DNA of 64,000 bases, taken from NCBI GenBank assembly GCA_964568975.1, contig CAZMSO010000007.1:33231-97230 (forward strand), given 5' to 3'. A program made the translations under genes and the position numbers. The notes beneath the pieces are model-generated. The model saw only the letters and a program-made list of their open reading frames with translations, did not search any database and was not told where the DNA came from. The DNA is from CAZADA01 sp964568975. GTDB taxonomy: Bacteria; Pseudomonadota; Alphaproteobacteria; Caulobacterales; Maricaulaceae. Of this stretch, positions 36,018-44,184 are shown piece after piece; positions within the stretch are counted from its first letter, which is position 1, and each line of letters starts with the position of its first letter.

Positions 36018-36059
36018 CCCAGCCCACAAGGACGAGCGTCCTCGTGGGCTGGGCTTTTT
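36018..36059 (+). terminator. Intrinsic terminator after clpA
   Basis: CCCAGCCCAC-AAGGACG / AG / CGTCCT-CGTGGGCTGGG is followed by CTTTTTC. The stem is nearly perfect and lies 36 bp after the clpA stop. The convergent lipoprotein gene has no T-run on its own strand here, so it probably does not use this element. Confidence 0.9.
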
Positions 36060-36101
36060 CGTGCGCGCCTGCGGGCGGCGTGGGCTAAGCGCTAGGGCGT
36101 C

Positions 36102-37952
36102 CTAAAACACGATGATGTTTTTGGCGGAGATGTTGGTGAGTTGCGCGCGCTCCAACACCACGCTCGCCCCGCCGCCCAGGTCGAAGCGCACGGTGTCGCC
36201 CTCTTGGCTGGCGCGTTCCAGAAACGCGCCCGGATTATCGGCTGACAGGCCGTTGATGTTGCGCTGGAAGGCGAGCTTGTCAGCGTAGACATCAAAATCG
36301 CGGATCACATCGACGCCGCTGCGCGGGTAGAAGTGCGCGACATCCGCGCCGCCGCCGAGGACGAACACATCATCGCCTTCGCCGCTGTGGACAGCGTCAT
36401 CTTCGCTGGAGACCACAATCTGTGCGCCGTTGTTGCTGGCGTAGACGCGGTTTTTGCGGGGCGCGGCGCGGCCGTCCACGGCGTAACGGTGGCCATTGTT
36501 TTCGCCGTCAAAGGCGAAGGACGGGCCATAACGGATCGGGTTGTAGTCGATCAAGCCGTCGCCGGCCGCCACAGCCACGTCGAACACGACTGTGTTGGTT
36601 GGTTCATTGACAGGGTCGCGATACTCAATAATCGGGAACGCAAAATCATCCTTCTGGGGCAATTCGGCGGTTTCAACATAATAAATGTTGCTGTGGTCCG
36701 GCCCGCCATGGAAGTCGATGTTCGCGTTCGTGTAAGTCACGTGCACATTGTTGAAGGCGCCCGTGCCCGCGGCGTGGTACGTCACAAAATGGCGTACCGG
36801 CGCTTCTGTCGTGCGCAAGTTCTCAAACGTGCCATAATAGCTGTTAAACAGCTGCAGCCCATAGCCGGCGCCGCCGCCGCCCAGGTTCTGCGCGCCGTCG
36901 AACACGAAATCAGTGACATACGCGTCCATCGAATTGGCGACGAGAATGCCGTTCGCACCGGCGTTGCGAACCGTCACGCGTTCAATGTCGGATTCATACG
37001 TGTTCGTGAACACCAGACCGCGCACGCCGTCGCCCGACAACTCATTGTCGAAGTACCGATCATTGTGATTGTAATGGCGATGAAGATTGGGGGTTTCGCG
37101 AGGCGTACCGTAGTCAATGGTCATGTCCGCGAATATGACGTTCGACAGCATGTGAGTGTCGCGGTCCAGCACGTGGACTTCCGCCAATTGCACGCCCGCG
37201 GCGCGCGGATTGTAGTCGATCCCAACTTTGTGGCGGAATGTGACAGAGTTCCCATCCACCGCCGCGACTTCGACCATGGCGTTGTAAAACCGATCCGCTT
37301 GAATGCGGACATTGGGCGAAGACCGCACAATCAGAAAAAACAAAAAGTCCCCTGGTTCAACCGCGCGCGCGTCTTGGAAGGTGGCGCGCGTGGCGTCCGG
37401 ACGCACTGCGCCGGTGGTGCGGATCACGGCTTTTGATTCGCCGCGACGCACCGAAAAAGAGCCAAATCCGTCCACGGCGGGCGGGCGGACTTTCACGGCG
37501 TTGAAGTCCTCAAACACGCGCGCGGAGACATCAAGCACCGTCTCATCAGGGCCAGAGCCGCGGATCGTCACGTCCCCGCGCAGGATATCGAGCGGCTCAG
37601 TCAGCACGAAACGCCCGGGTGTGAAGCTGATTTGCGCGCGCGGCGGAGCGTCGTTGATCAGCGCCTCCAACTCGCGCGTGCTCATGTCGGGGTTCGCCAC
37701 CAATGTGATCGCGGTGTTGGGGTCATCCCCCGGCGCACGGCGGCGTCCAGCGTAATCGCCCCGATACATGTTAGGATCGACAGCGCCCCAATTGTGAGTG
37801 GCCGAAGCGCTGACCGGCGCGGCGATGAACTCACCCTCATCGAGGGACGGGTCGTCGTCGCTGCTTTCGATTGCACAGGCGCTTAAAGCCAAGAGCGCCG
37901 CTGCGCCGGCTGCGCGCGCTAACAGGCGTTGGGATCGACAGACATGGTTCAT
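36102..37952 (-). CDS. Lipoprotein with right-handed beta-helix and RTX-like C-terminus
   Basis: The 616-residue product has a lipobox LSAC at C26. Residues of about 90-450 read like a pectate-lyase-type beta-helix (DVTIRGSGPDETVLDVSARVF, GDGVRGLVFTNTYESDIERV, NAGANGILVANSMDAYVTDF). The last 110 residues resemble a serralysin-type RTX end (GEGDDVFVLGGGADVAHF, then GVDVIRDFDVYADKLAF). Mannuronan epimerases and some alginate or pectate lyases share this plan, but the substrate is not evident. RTX tails are normally exported by type I secretion, while this has a lipoprotein signal, an odd combination. It lies alone between clpA and a SUKH gene. Confidence 0.75.
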   Translation of the reverse strand: MNHVCRSQRLLARAAGAAALLALSACAIESSDDDPSLDEGEFIAAPVSASATHNWGAVDPNMYRGDYAGRRRAPGDDPNTAITLVANPDMSTRELEALINDAPPRAQISFTPGRFVLTEPLDILRGDVTIRGSGPDETVLDVSARVFEDFNAVKVRPPAVDGFGSFSVRRGESKAVIRTTGAVRPDATRATFQDARAVEPGDFLFFLIVRSSPNVRIQADRFYNAMVEVAAVDGNSVTFRHKVGIDYNPRAAGVQLAEVHVLDRDTHMLSNVIFADMTIDYGTPRETPNLHRHYNHNDRYFDNELSGDGVRGLVFTNTYESDIERVTVRNAGANGILVANSMDAYVTDFVFDGAQNLGGGGAGYGLQLFNSYYGTFENLRTTEAPVRHFVTYHAAGTGAFNNVHVTYTNANIDFHGGPDHSNIYYVETAELPQKDDFAFPIIEYRDPVNEPTNTVVFDVAVAAGDGLIDYNPIRYGPSFAFDGENNGHRYAVDGRAAPRKNRVYASNNGAQIVVSSEDDAVHSGEGDDVFVLGGGADVAHFYPRSGVDVIRDFDVYADKLAFQRNINGLSADNPGAFLERASQEGDTVRFDLGGGASVVLERAQLTNISAKNIIVF

Positions 37953-38176
37953 AATGAGGAGCCTTCCCGCGGTTTCATCGCGGCGTCGACCACCCCCGGT
38001 TTCGACGACCAGCGCTCACACCATGCGGTCAACTGTGTCGATTGTGGGCTCTTCGGTGCGGCGATTCCGCCGCGGATGCGGCCCGATTGTGGCGGTGCGG
38101 CAAGACTTTTCGCGCACTGCGAGATGAGAGACATAATTTGCGCGCGTTAGGCGACTTTGCGGCTGCGCCGACCGGC

Positions 38177-38785
38177 TTAGCCCCAGCTGGGTCCGCTGCG
38201 TCCGGTGCGGCGCAACGTCGCGTCCGACCAGGGCCGCAGTCGTGACACGCCGGGCACGCCGCTGTCGGGGTCGGGAAACATTTCCGTGCGCCACAGATCC
38301 GCTCCGCGCGCCCACGCCAGCAGCCACTCCGCCACGCTTGGCCGGTGAAAAAACAAGCACGCGCGAGCGTCGAGCACTTCCATCTCTGCGCCATAAGCCA
38401 GCGCGCCAGGGTCGAACACAGACACGGGCCCAGCCTCGCTCCGCGCTTCAACGCAGGAGGCGATCTCATCGCCCCACGAACACAGCGTCACCAAGCCTTC
38501 CGGCCAGATCAGGTCAGGCGACCCCCGGTCCGCCACATAGCGGCTGACGGCGGTGTCGCCGAACTCGTCCGTCGCGCCGCCGACAAGACCCAGCAAGCCA
38601 TAACCCGGGCCGAAGCCGCCATTAGCCACCAGGCCGTAGACTTGGCGAAGAGCCGCCGGCAACGCGAAGCCGAATGCGTGTTCGCTTTCGCGAATGGCGT
38701 CGGCGCTCGCGGGAGGCGGCGCGCCGGCTTGGTCGGCCCGGCGCTGCAACAACCCAAGAGCGTCTTGTGACAACGGTGCACTCAT
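38177..38785 (-). CDS. SUKH (SMI1/KNR4) family protein
   Basis: The 202-residue product has the SUKH start AIRESEHAFGFALPAALRQVY and the segment NGGFGPGYGLLGLVGG. Many SUKH proteins are immunity proteins of polymorphic toxins; others are housekeeping. No toxin gene is adjacent, so a cell-metabolic role cannot be ruled out. The ATG at 38785 follows AAGGTGGGG; an upstream in-frame start lacks a ribosome site. Confidence 0.78.
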   Translation of the reverse strand: MSAPLSQDALGLLQRRADQAGAPPPASADAIRESEHAFGFALPAALRQVYGLVANGGFGPGYGLLGLVGGATDEFGDTAVSRYVADRGSPDLIWPEGLVTLCSWGDEIASCVEARSEAGPVSVFDPGALAYGAEMEVLDARACLFFHRPSVAEWLLAWARGADLWRTEMFPDPDSGVPGVSRLRPWSDATLRRTGRSGPSWG

Positions 38786-38857
38786 GCGCGTCCCCACCTT
38801 CGCTCGCCTGTTGTAGCCCACCAACGCGCCGCGGGGGAGGCGTTTCGCGCCGCAGCG

Positions 38858-39295
38858 TCAGCGCGCGAGGCGCGCCTTGATCCGCTGGGCGAGGGCGGCG
38901 AGCTCGCCGTCATCAGCGCGCCCGGCCTGGCCGTGCCCCGCCAGCGCCACGGCCTCCCAACGCGGGATGATGTGAAAATGAAGATGAAACACGGTCTGTC
39001 CCGCCGGCGCGCCGTTAAACTGCGTCAACACGACACCGTCGGGCTGGAGTTCGTCGCGCACCGCGGCGGCGATGGTCTGCACGCGTGTGATCACGCCTGC
39101 GAGGGCGTCGGCTGAGATGTCGAACACAGTGCGCGCGGCGGTCTTCGGCAAAACGAGCGTGTGGCCGTACGATTGCGGGAAGATGTCGAGGAAGGCCAGC
39201 GCCGCCTCATCCTCGAAGACGGTGTGGCTGGGCGCGTCGCCGCGCAGGATTTTCGCGAAGATGTTGTCGGGATCGTAGGCGCCTTCAAGGCTCAT
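38858..39295 (-). CDS. HIT family nucleotide-binding protein
   Basis: The 145-residue product has NIFAKILRGDAPSH, EDEAALAFLDIFPQ and the histidine triad HLHFHIIP (H104, H106, H108). Such proteins hydrolyse AMP-lysine or other nucleotidyl conjugates. The ATG at 39295 is chosen since the product aligns from NIFAKI; an upstream start adds 14 residues with no match. It is divergent from the amidotransferase gene. Confidence 0.92.
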   Translation of the reverse strand: MSLEGAYDPDNIFAKILRGDAPSHTVFEDEAALAFLDIFPQSYGHTLVLPKTAARTVFDISADALAGVITRVQTIAAAVRDELQPDGVVLTQFNGAPAGQTVFHLHFHIIPRWEAVALAGHGQAGRADDGELAALAQRIKARLAR

Positions 39296-39446
39296 GATCG
39301 TGCTCCCTGCGCATGCGGTTGCGGATGCGCAGGCCATAGGCCGACACCGCGATTGCGAGCAAGGGGATCACGTATGGAAGGCGGGTTCTCGCTCGGCTAT
39401 GGACGCATCCACGCCCGCGCCCGACGGGGCTCGACGGGAGCCGCCC

Positions 39447-40154
39447 ATGATCACATCCGCCGTCGCAATCCGCCATGTGGCGTTTGAGGACGCGGGGCTT
39501 CTCGCACCGCTGTTGGCTGAGCGCGGCGCGCGGCTGTGTTATCGGGAGGCGCCGTGTGCGGATTTGACGGCGTTCGATCCCCTCGAACCAGATTTGGTGG
39601 TCGTCTTGGGTGGGCCGATCGGGGTTTATGAGACCGCCGCCTATCCGTTCCTCGAGCCGGAGATCGCCGCCATCCGCCGGCGGCTCGACGCTGATCGCCC
39701 GACGCTCGGCGTGTGCCTCGGCGCGCAGCTCATGGCGCGCGCGCTCGGGGCCGCCGTGCGGCCTGGCCCGCGCAAAGAAATCGGATACGCCCCCATAACG
39801 CTGACGGAGAGGGGGCGCGCCTCGCCGTTGGCGGCGCTGGCGGCGGCGGATCATCACGTCCTGCATTGGCATGGCGATCAGATGGAGGCGCCGGCCGGCT
39901 GCGACACCCTCGCTGCAACGGAAGCCACGCCGGTGCAAGCGTTCGCCCGCGGGCCGCGCCAGCTTGCTTTGCAATTCCACATCGAGACGCCGCCGGAGGC
40001 CCTGGCGGCCTGGGTGGTGGGCCACGCCGTCGAGATCGCCGCCACACCCGGCGTGGATCCCCAGAGCCTGCGCGCCCAGGCCGAGGCGCGCGGCGCCGCC
40101 GTGGCGGCGGCGGGACGCGCGGCGCTTGGATTGTGGCTTGATGGTTTGGGGTGA
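39447..40154 (+). CDS. Class I glutamine amidotransferase (GMP-synthase-like)
   Basis: The 235-residue stand-alone domain has the catalytic cysteine C90 in LGVCLGAQLMARA and the His-x-Glu pair in LALQFHIETPPE. Upstream is VVVLGGPIGVY, the oxyanion strand. It releases ammonia from glutamine; the acceptor is unknown, and no synthetase partner is adjacent. Related single-domain proteins are annotated GMP synthase-like. The ATG at 39447 is favoured by a CGGGA site; an in-frame ATG at 39294 adds 51 unmatched residues. Confidence 0.85.
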   Translation: MITSAVAIRHVAFEDAGLLAPLLAERGARLCYREAPCADLTAFDPLEPDLVVVLGGPIGVYETAAYPFLEPEIAAIRRRLDADRPTLGVCLGAQLMARALGAAVRPGPRKEIGYAPITLTERGRASPLAALAAADHHVLHWHGDQMEAPAGCDTLAATEATPVQAFARGPRQLALQFHIETPPEALAAWVVGHAVEIAATPGVDPQSLRAQAEARGAAVAAAGRAALGLWLDGLG

Positions 40155-40175
40155 GTGCTGGCGGCGCGCGGCGGC

Positions 40176-41363
40176 TCACCCGCCGCGTTTGAAGGGGGTC
40201 ATCTCTGTGAGGGCGTCAATCTCGTGCTCGACGGCGCGGCGTTCGCGCTCGAGATAATCGGCCACCGCCGCGCGAAAGCCGGGATCCGCGATCCAGTGGT
40301 AAGAATAGACCGGTTCAGGCGCATAGCCGCGCGCCATTTTGTGCCCGCCCTGGGCGCCGGCTTCCACGCGCTCAAGTCCAAGCTCAAGCGCGGCGTCGAT
40401 CGCTTGATAATAACACAGCTCAAAATGCAGAAACGGGCGCTCCTCAAGGCGTCCCCAATACCGGCCATAGAGGGCGTCGCCGCCAATGAAGTTCAGCGCG
40501 CCGGCGATCCATTCCCCGTCGCAACGCGCGAGGATCATCAAAATGTCCTCAGCCATCCGCTCCTGCAGCAGGGCGAAGCACAGCCGGTTGAGATACGGAC
40601 TGCCCCATTTGCGGTCGCCGGTGTCGAGATAAAACCGATAGAACGCGTCCCAGTGTTCCTCGGTCAATTCCGGCCCGTGCAGGCGCACGATCTCAATGCC
40701 GGCTTGGGCGGCCTCGCGCTCTTTGCGCAAATTCTTGCGTTTGCGCGACGCGAGGTCGCTAAGGAAATCATCAAACGTTTGATAGCCGCGATTGCGCCAG
40801 TGAAATTGGGAGTCCTGGCGCAACAACAATCCGTGCTCCCCGGCGAAGCGCCACTCCGCCTCCCCGGGAAACGTCACATGCAGCGAGGAGACGCCCATAT
40901 GTTCCGCGATCTCCACCAGGCCGGCTAAGGCCGCGTCGCGCGCCTCAGGCGTCGCGGCGAGCAGGCGCGGACCTGTGACGGGCGTGAAGGGGCTGCACAC
41001 TTGCAGCTTGGGATAATAGCGCCCGCCAGCGCGCTCATAGGCGTTGGCCCAGGCGTGATCGAACACAAACTCCCCCTGGGAGTGGCTCTTCAAATAGGTT
41101 GGCGCGGCGCCGATCAGCGTTCCGGCCGCGTCTTCGACAAGCACATGGCGCGGGCCCCAGCCCTGGCGCGGGACGGCGCAGCCCGCCTGCTCCAGCGCCT
41201 CCAGAAAATCCCAAGAGACAAAGGGGTTGTAAGGCGCACCCGCGGGATTGGCGATGGCGTCCCAAGCGGCTTTGTCCACGGACGCCAACGCATCGACCAC
41301 CCGCGCCGTCAGCGCGCCGCTCGCGCTCGGCGGTGTGTCGGGAGAGGACGCAGGCGCAGACAT
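40176..41363 (-). CDS. DUF482 / FemAB-like GNAT-fold protein
   Basis: The 395-residue product matches the DUF482 family (NPFVSWDFLEALEQAGCAV, LHVTFPGEAEW, YQTFDDFLSDLASRKRKNLR, YWGRLEERPFLHFELCYYQA). The fold is GNAT/FemAB-like, and relatives use aminoacyl-tRNA or acyl-CoA, but the substrate is not known for this branch. ATG 41363 is the best start; no strong ribosome site is visible. It is convergent to the amidotransferase gene, ending 21 bp from it. Confidence 0.85.
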   Translation of the reverse strand: MSAPASSPDTPPSASGALTARVVDALASVDKAAWDAIANPAGAPYNPFVSWDFLEALEQAGCAVPRQGWGPRHVLVEDAAGTLIGAAPTYLKSHSQGEFVFDHAWANAYERAGGRYYPKLQVCSPFTPVTGPRLLAATPEARDAALAGLVEIAEHMGVSSLHVTFPGEAEWRFAGEHGLLLRQDSQFHWRNRGYQTFDDFLSDLASRKRKNLRKEREAAQAGIEIVRLHGPELTEEHWDAFYRFYLDTGDRKWGSPYLNRLCFALLQERMAEDILMILARCDGEWIAGALNFIGGDALYGRYWGRLEERPFLHFELCYYQAIDAALELGLERVEAGAQGGHKMARGYAPEPVYSYHWIADPGFRAAVADYLERERRAVEHEIDALTEMTPFKRGG

Positions 41364-41499
41364 CCCTCGCGATATAGCGCACACGCGCTGCAGTGGCGAC
41401 GGCGCCGGCTTGCGTCACGCGGACACGCGCGCCTGGCCTTGTGATGACGGGCGGCGCGGCGCGACGACGCCCACGCCGCCCCCCACGCCCGATCCATGC

Positions 41500-41886
41500 C
41501 TAAAGCAGCAGGTCCGCGGCGAAAAAGGCGAAGAACCCGCCCACCGCATAAGCGGCGACCGCCACACTCAGGATCACACGTCCCCACCGCCGCAGGCGCT
41601 GGCACGCGCGAGCTTGCGCAGGATCGGCCGGACACGGGGCGTTGCGACCGCGCCATTTGGCGTATGTCGCCGCGACCAACAACACCGCCGCCGCCGCGAA
41701 CGCCCACTCTTTATGCGCAGAAAGCCAAATCAGCCCCGGAGCGTTCGCCGCCAAACCCGCCATCACCGCGCCGGCCCCAAGCGTGATCAGCAGCGCCGGC
41801 AAGGCGCAACACACAAGCGTGGAGAGGCTGGCGAACAACGCCAGCGTCGGGCCCGCGGTTTCACGAAACGCAACGCTAGGACGCAT
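41500..41886 (-). CDS. MerT-like metal-transport membrane protein
   Basis: The 128-residue product has three predicted membrane helices. The first holds a vicinal cysteine pair (LVCCALPALLITLG, C26/C27). The cytosolic loop before the third has a second pair (APCPADPAQARAC, C85/C95). MerT, the mercuric-ion importer, has the same arrangement of four cysteines in two pairs. No merA, merR or merP in the standard order is present. It overlaps the HMA gene by 11 bp, so the two are translationally coupled. The metal is unknown. Confidence 0.72.
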   Translation of the reverse strand: MRPSVAFRETAGPTLALFASLSTLVCCALPALLITLGAGAVMAGLAANAPGLIWLSAHKEWAFAAAAVLLVAATYAKWRGRNAPCPADPAQARACQRLRRWGRVILSVAVAAYAVGGFFAFFAADLLL

Positions 41887-42280
41887 CCGCGCCTCCCGCG
41901 TCCCGATGGATCGCCGCCGTTTTGTATCCGGCCTTCGTCACTAAGCGTTCGATTGTTGCGTCGTCGAGAGCTGCGCCCTCCTTAACCACAAGGCTCAGCA
42001 GCTTGTCGTCGAGATCGACATAAACGGCCGCCACGTCATCGCGGCGACCGAACACTTTAGTCATAGCCGTCGCGCAGAAATCGCACACCACGCCCAGCAC
42101 ATCGACCGTGATCAGAGCGCCGCCGGCGGCGACGGCCGCGCGTATGTCCTCATTGACGGGCAGGCCGTGGTCATGGGCTTCGTGATGAGCGTGATGATGG
42201 TCATGCCCCTGGTGTTGGGCGAACGCTGGCGTGGCCAATAATACCGTGGTTGTTGCAAGGAGTGCGAAGCATCGAGTCAT
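41876..42280 (-). CDS. Exported heavy-metal-associated (HMA) domain protein
   Basis: The 134-residue product has a signal peptide (LLATTTVLLATPAFA|Q), a His-rich stretch (HQGHDHHHAHHEAHDHG, residues 23-39) and an HMA domain. The metal motif is GVVCDFC with C66 and C69, followed by the typical VYVDLDDKLLSLVVKEGAALDDATIERLV. It resembles MerP and copper chaperones but with a periplasmic His-rich leader, so it may buffer a soft or borderline metal and pass it to the MerT-like partner. It follows the barrel gene after 16 bp. Confidence 0.8.
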   Translation of the reverse strand: MTRCFALLATTTVLLATPAFAQHQGHDHHHAHHEAHDHGLPVNEDIRAAVAAGGALITVDVLGVVCDFCATAMTKVFGRRDDVAAVYVDLDDKLLSLVVKEGAALDDATIERLVTKAGYKTAAIHRDAGGADAS

Positions 42281-42296
42281 TGACGTCTCCAGTGAA

Positions 42297-42950
42297 TTAG
42301 AATCTGTATTGAAGGTTGATAAGGGGTTGGTCGTCCGTGACGCTCCACCCTAATTCGAACAACGCTGAGCCTTTGAAGAAACGCAGTAGAGGCGTAACGC
42401 CTACGGGATCGGCGCTGTCAGGACGGTGGTCGACCTCCAGCATCAGCCAGGTGTGGAGGTCGCCGGTATCGCCCTCATAAGGCGCCACGCCGAGGCGCGC
42501 CGCTTGGAACGCGCTGGCGTCCACGGCTCCGGCTTCGAACGCGCGCGCGCGATAGGAGGCGAACAGCCGCCGCGTCTCCCAATCGGCGAGCACGCCGAGA
42601 AACCCGGCGGGGCTTGCGTCGGCGGTGTTGTCATCCACCCCGGCGGCGACGCCGGCGCCGGCGATGGCGTAGAGATTGGCTTGGTGGTTGTCGCCAAACC
42701 ACCGATTGACGAGATACGTCGCCTGACCGCCCTGGAAGAGCACGTCCTGGCGGCGGTCCCACTCACCCCGGTATCCGAGCGAGAGTTGGGGATTGACGGT
42801 GTAGTGGACCCACAGCGCGGTGCTTTGTCGGTCCGTCTCTTCAATGGCTGTCCACCCTCCCTGATACGACACCGGCCTTGCGGATGCAGCGGGCGCTGCA
42901 AGCGATGCGGTGACGCCCAGGGCGACGACAGCGCAAACAGTGCGCGCCAT
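42297..42950 (-). CDS. Predicted outer-membrane beta-barrel protein of the metal cassette
   Basis: The 217-residue product has a signal peptide ending PAASA|RPVSY, alternating strands such as TALWVHYTVNPQLSLGYRGEW, and it ends in the aromatic residue F with the strand PLINLQYRF. That is the usual signature of an outer-membrane barrel. No family name comes to mind. It sits between the His/Cys-rich gene and the HMA gene, so a part in metal passage across the outer membrane is inferred from the context. Confidence 0.65.
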   Translation of the reverse strand: MARTVCAVVALGVTASLAAPAASARPVSYQGGWTAIEETDRQSTALWVHYTVNPQLSLGYRGEWDRRQDVLFQGGQATYLVNRWFGDNHQANLYAIAGAGVAAGVDDNTADASPAGFLGVLADWETRRLFASYRARAFEAGAVDASAFQAARLGVAPYEGDTGDLHTWLMLEVDHRPDSADPVGVTPLLRFFKGSALFELGWSVTDDQPLINLQYRF

Positions 42951-43015
42951 AACCTGGCCTATCCAACTGAGATGACATCAAAGGCGAAACGGCGGACAGA
43001 CTCCGCCTTAAGGCC

Positions 43016-43465
43016 CTAGGCGCGCGGTGGCGGCGGGTCGAATGCGGGCTTTGCGCCCCGCCTGAGTTCATTGACGACCGGACGCGACGCCGCGGGCGGC
43101 GCCGGCGGCGCGCGGTCCAGCGTCACCGGCAAGGCGTGCGCGAACGCGCAGCCTGAGCAATCGACGCCGCCGTCGCATGCATCCGCGCAGCCGTGATGGT
43201 GTTGTGGGTCGTGGGTCTCCGCGGACGCGCCGGCGTGAGTCGCGTCGTGTTTCCGCGCGTGTGTCTTTGCTTGCGCGCGAGAGCGATCCGGCTGCGCGTG
43301 CCCGTGATCCTGGTCATGCGCGTGCTCGTGCGGCCTGACGGCTTCCTCCGACGCCTGCTGAGACGCAGCAGCGCCGCCCGCAATGCCGTTGAAGGCGTGG
43401 GGGCACGCTTGGCCCGGAGCGACCGCGGCCGCGATTGCGGCTAAGACGAAAATCAAAGCGTTCAT
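43016..43465 (-). CDS. Exported His/Cys-rich protein, first gene of the metal cassette
   Basis: The 149-residue product has a short signal-like start (ALIFVLAAIAAAVAPGQA|C) and a middle region with many His residues (PHEHAHDQDHGHAQPD, THDPQHHHG). The cysteine cluster is C93, C97, C103 and C106 in GCADACDGGVDCSGCAFAH. It resembles small periplasmic metal-binding proteins of the DUF2946 type in composition, although I am not sure of the family. The ATG at 43465 has no ribosome site; a -10 element lies a few bases upstream, so it may be leaderless. Confidence 0.6.
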   Translation of the reverse strand: MNALIFVLAAIAAAVAPGQACPHAFNGIAGGAAASQQASEEAVRPHEHAHDQDHGHAQPDRSRAQAKTHARKHDATHAGASAETHDPQHHHGCADACDGGVDCSGCAFAHALPVTLDRAPPAPPAASRPVVNELRRGAKPAFDPPPPRA

Positions 43466-43473
43466 CAACGAAG

Positions 43474-43501
43474 AGCATACGCCGTCGCACGTGCGGATCA
43501 A
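43474..43501 (-). promoter_or_regulatory. Candidate promoter of the metal cassette
   Basis: On the minus strand TTGATC (43501-43496) and TATGCT (43479-43474) are separated by 16 bp. The spacer contains the perfect palindrome GCACGTGC (43487-43494), a possible regulator site. The -10 ends 8 bp before the ATG at 43465, so the transcript would be nearly leaderless. Confidence 0.35.
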
Positions 43502-43685
43502 CAGATGACGACGACGCCCGCCCTAAGCAGGCCTGGGCCGCCCTCAACGGCCCTGCTGAGCCGCCGGCCCGCACGCGAGCAGAGCCTGAGCCATCAGTCC
43601 CGCCGCGCCAGATCGCCCGCCTCAACTTAGCGCGCGACAGGCGGTCTTGGCGGCATGCTCCCCCACAGTGCGCCTTCCATGCGGC

Positions 43686-44159
43686 CTAAGCGCCCGTGGG
43701 GGCGAGGAACTGCATATGCAGCCACTCCGCCACCAGCGCAGGGTTCGTCTCGCCTTCGATCTCCACCGTGACCTCATTGCGCAGGAGATACCGGCCAGGG
43801 CCCTTCTCGGTGACATCCAGCAACGTCGTGCGGGCGCGCACGCGTTTGCCCACGCGCACCGGGGTCAAGAACCGCACTTTGTCGAAGCCGTAATTGAGCG
43901 CCATCACGACCCCCTCCAGCATGGGCGGTTCGGGCGGCGTCAGGCGCGACAACAGCGACAATGTCAAAAAGCCGTGGGCGACTGCGCCGCCCAGCGGCGT
44001 CTTCGCGGCGGCCTCGGGATCGACATGGATGAATTGATGATCCTCCGTCACGTCCGCGAACTGATCGACGCGGGCCTGGTCAATGAGGATCCAGTCTGAC
44101 GGGCCTAAGTCGGATCCGACGGCGGCGCGCAATTGATCGGGCGTCATGACGGCGACCAT
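43686..44159 (-). CDS. MaoC-like dehydratase (R-specific enoyl-CoA hydratase type)
   Basis: The 157-residue hotdog-fold product has WILIDQARVDQFADVTEDHQFIHVD with the hydratase Asp/His pair, then PLGGAVAHGFLTLSLLS. Related enzymes hydrate enoyl-CoA to R-3-hydroxyacyl-CoA, a link to polyhydroxyalkanoate or fatty-acid metabolism. AGGAGAAA precedes ATG 44159. It is 25 bp after the GST gene on the same strand, so they share a transcript. Confidence 0.87.
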   Translation of the reverse strand: MVAVMTPDQLRAAVGSDLGPSDWILIDQARVDQFADVTEDHQFIHVDPEAAAKTPLGGAVAHGFLTLSLLSRLTPPEPPMLEGVVMALNYGFDKVRFLTPVRVGKRVRARTTLLDVTEKGPGRYLLRNEVTVEIEGETNPALVAEWLHMQFLAPTGA

Positions 44160-44184
44160 GGCGTTTCTCCTGGGGTGCGGCGGG

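Noticed and set aside
36333..37436. A 367-residue plus-strand open frame across the beta-helix lipoprotein.
   Set aside because: No ribosome site and no domain; the minus strand has a signal peptide and ordered repeats.
38177..38785. The SUKH protein as part of a toxin-immunity locus.
   Set aside because: No toxin-like gene or Rhs/CDI element is adjacent, so the link is not supported here.
39285..39371. A 28-residue minus-strand frame with a possible membrane helix, overlapping the HIT start.
   Set aside because: Only a GTG start and no ribosome site; it might be a remnant of a longer gene but cannot be supported.
43540..43570. A GGGCCG/CGGCCC hairpin as terminator for the MaoC gene.
   Set aside because: It lacks a T-run on the relevant strand and such stems are common by chance at this GC content.
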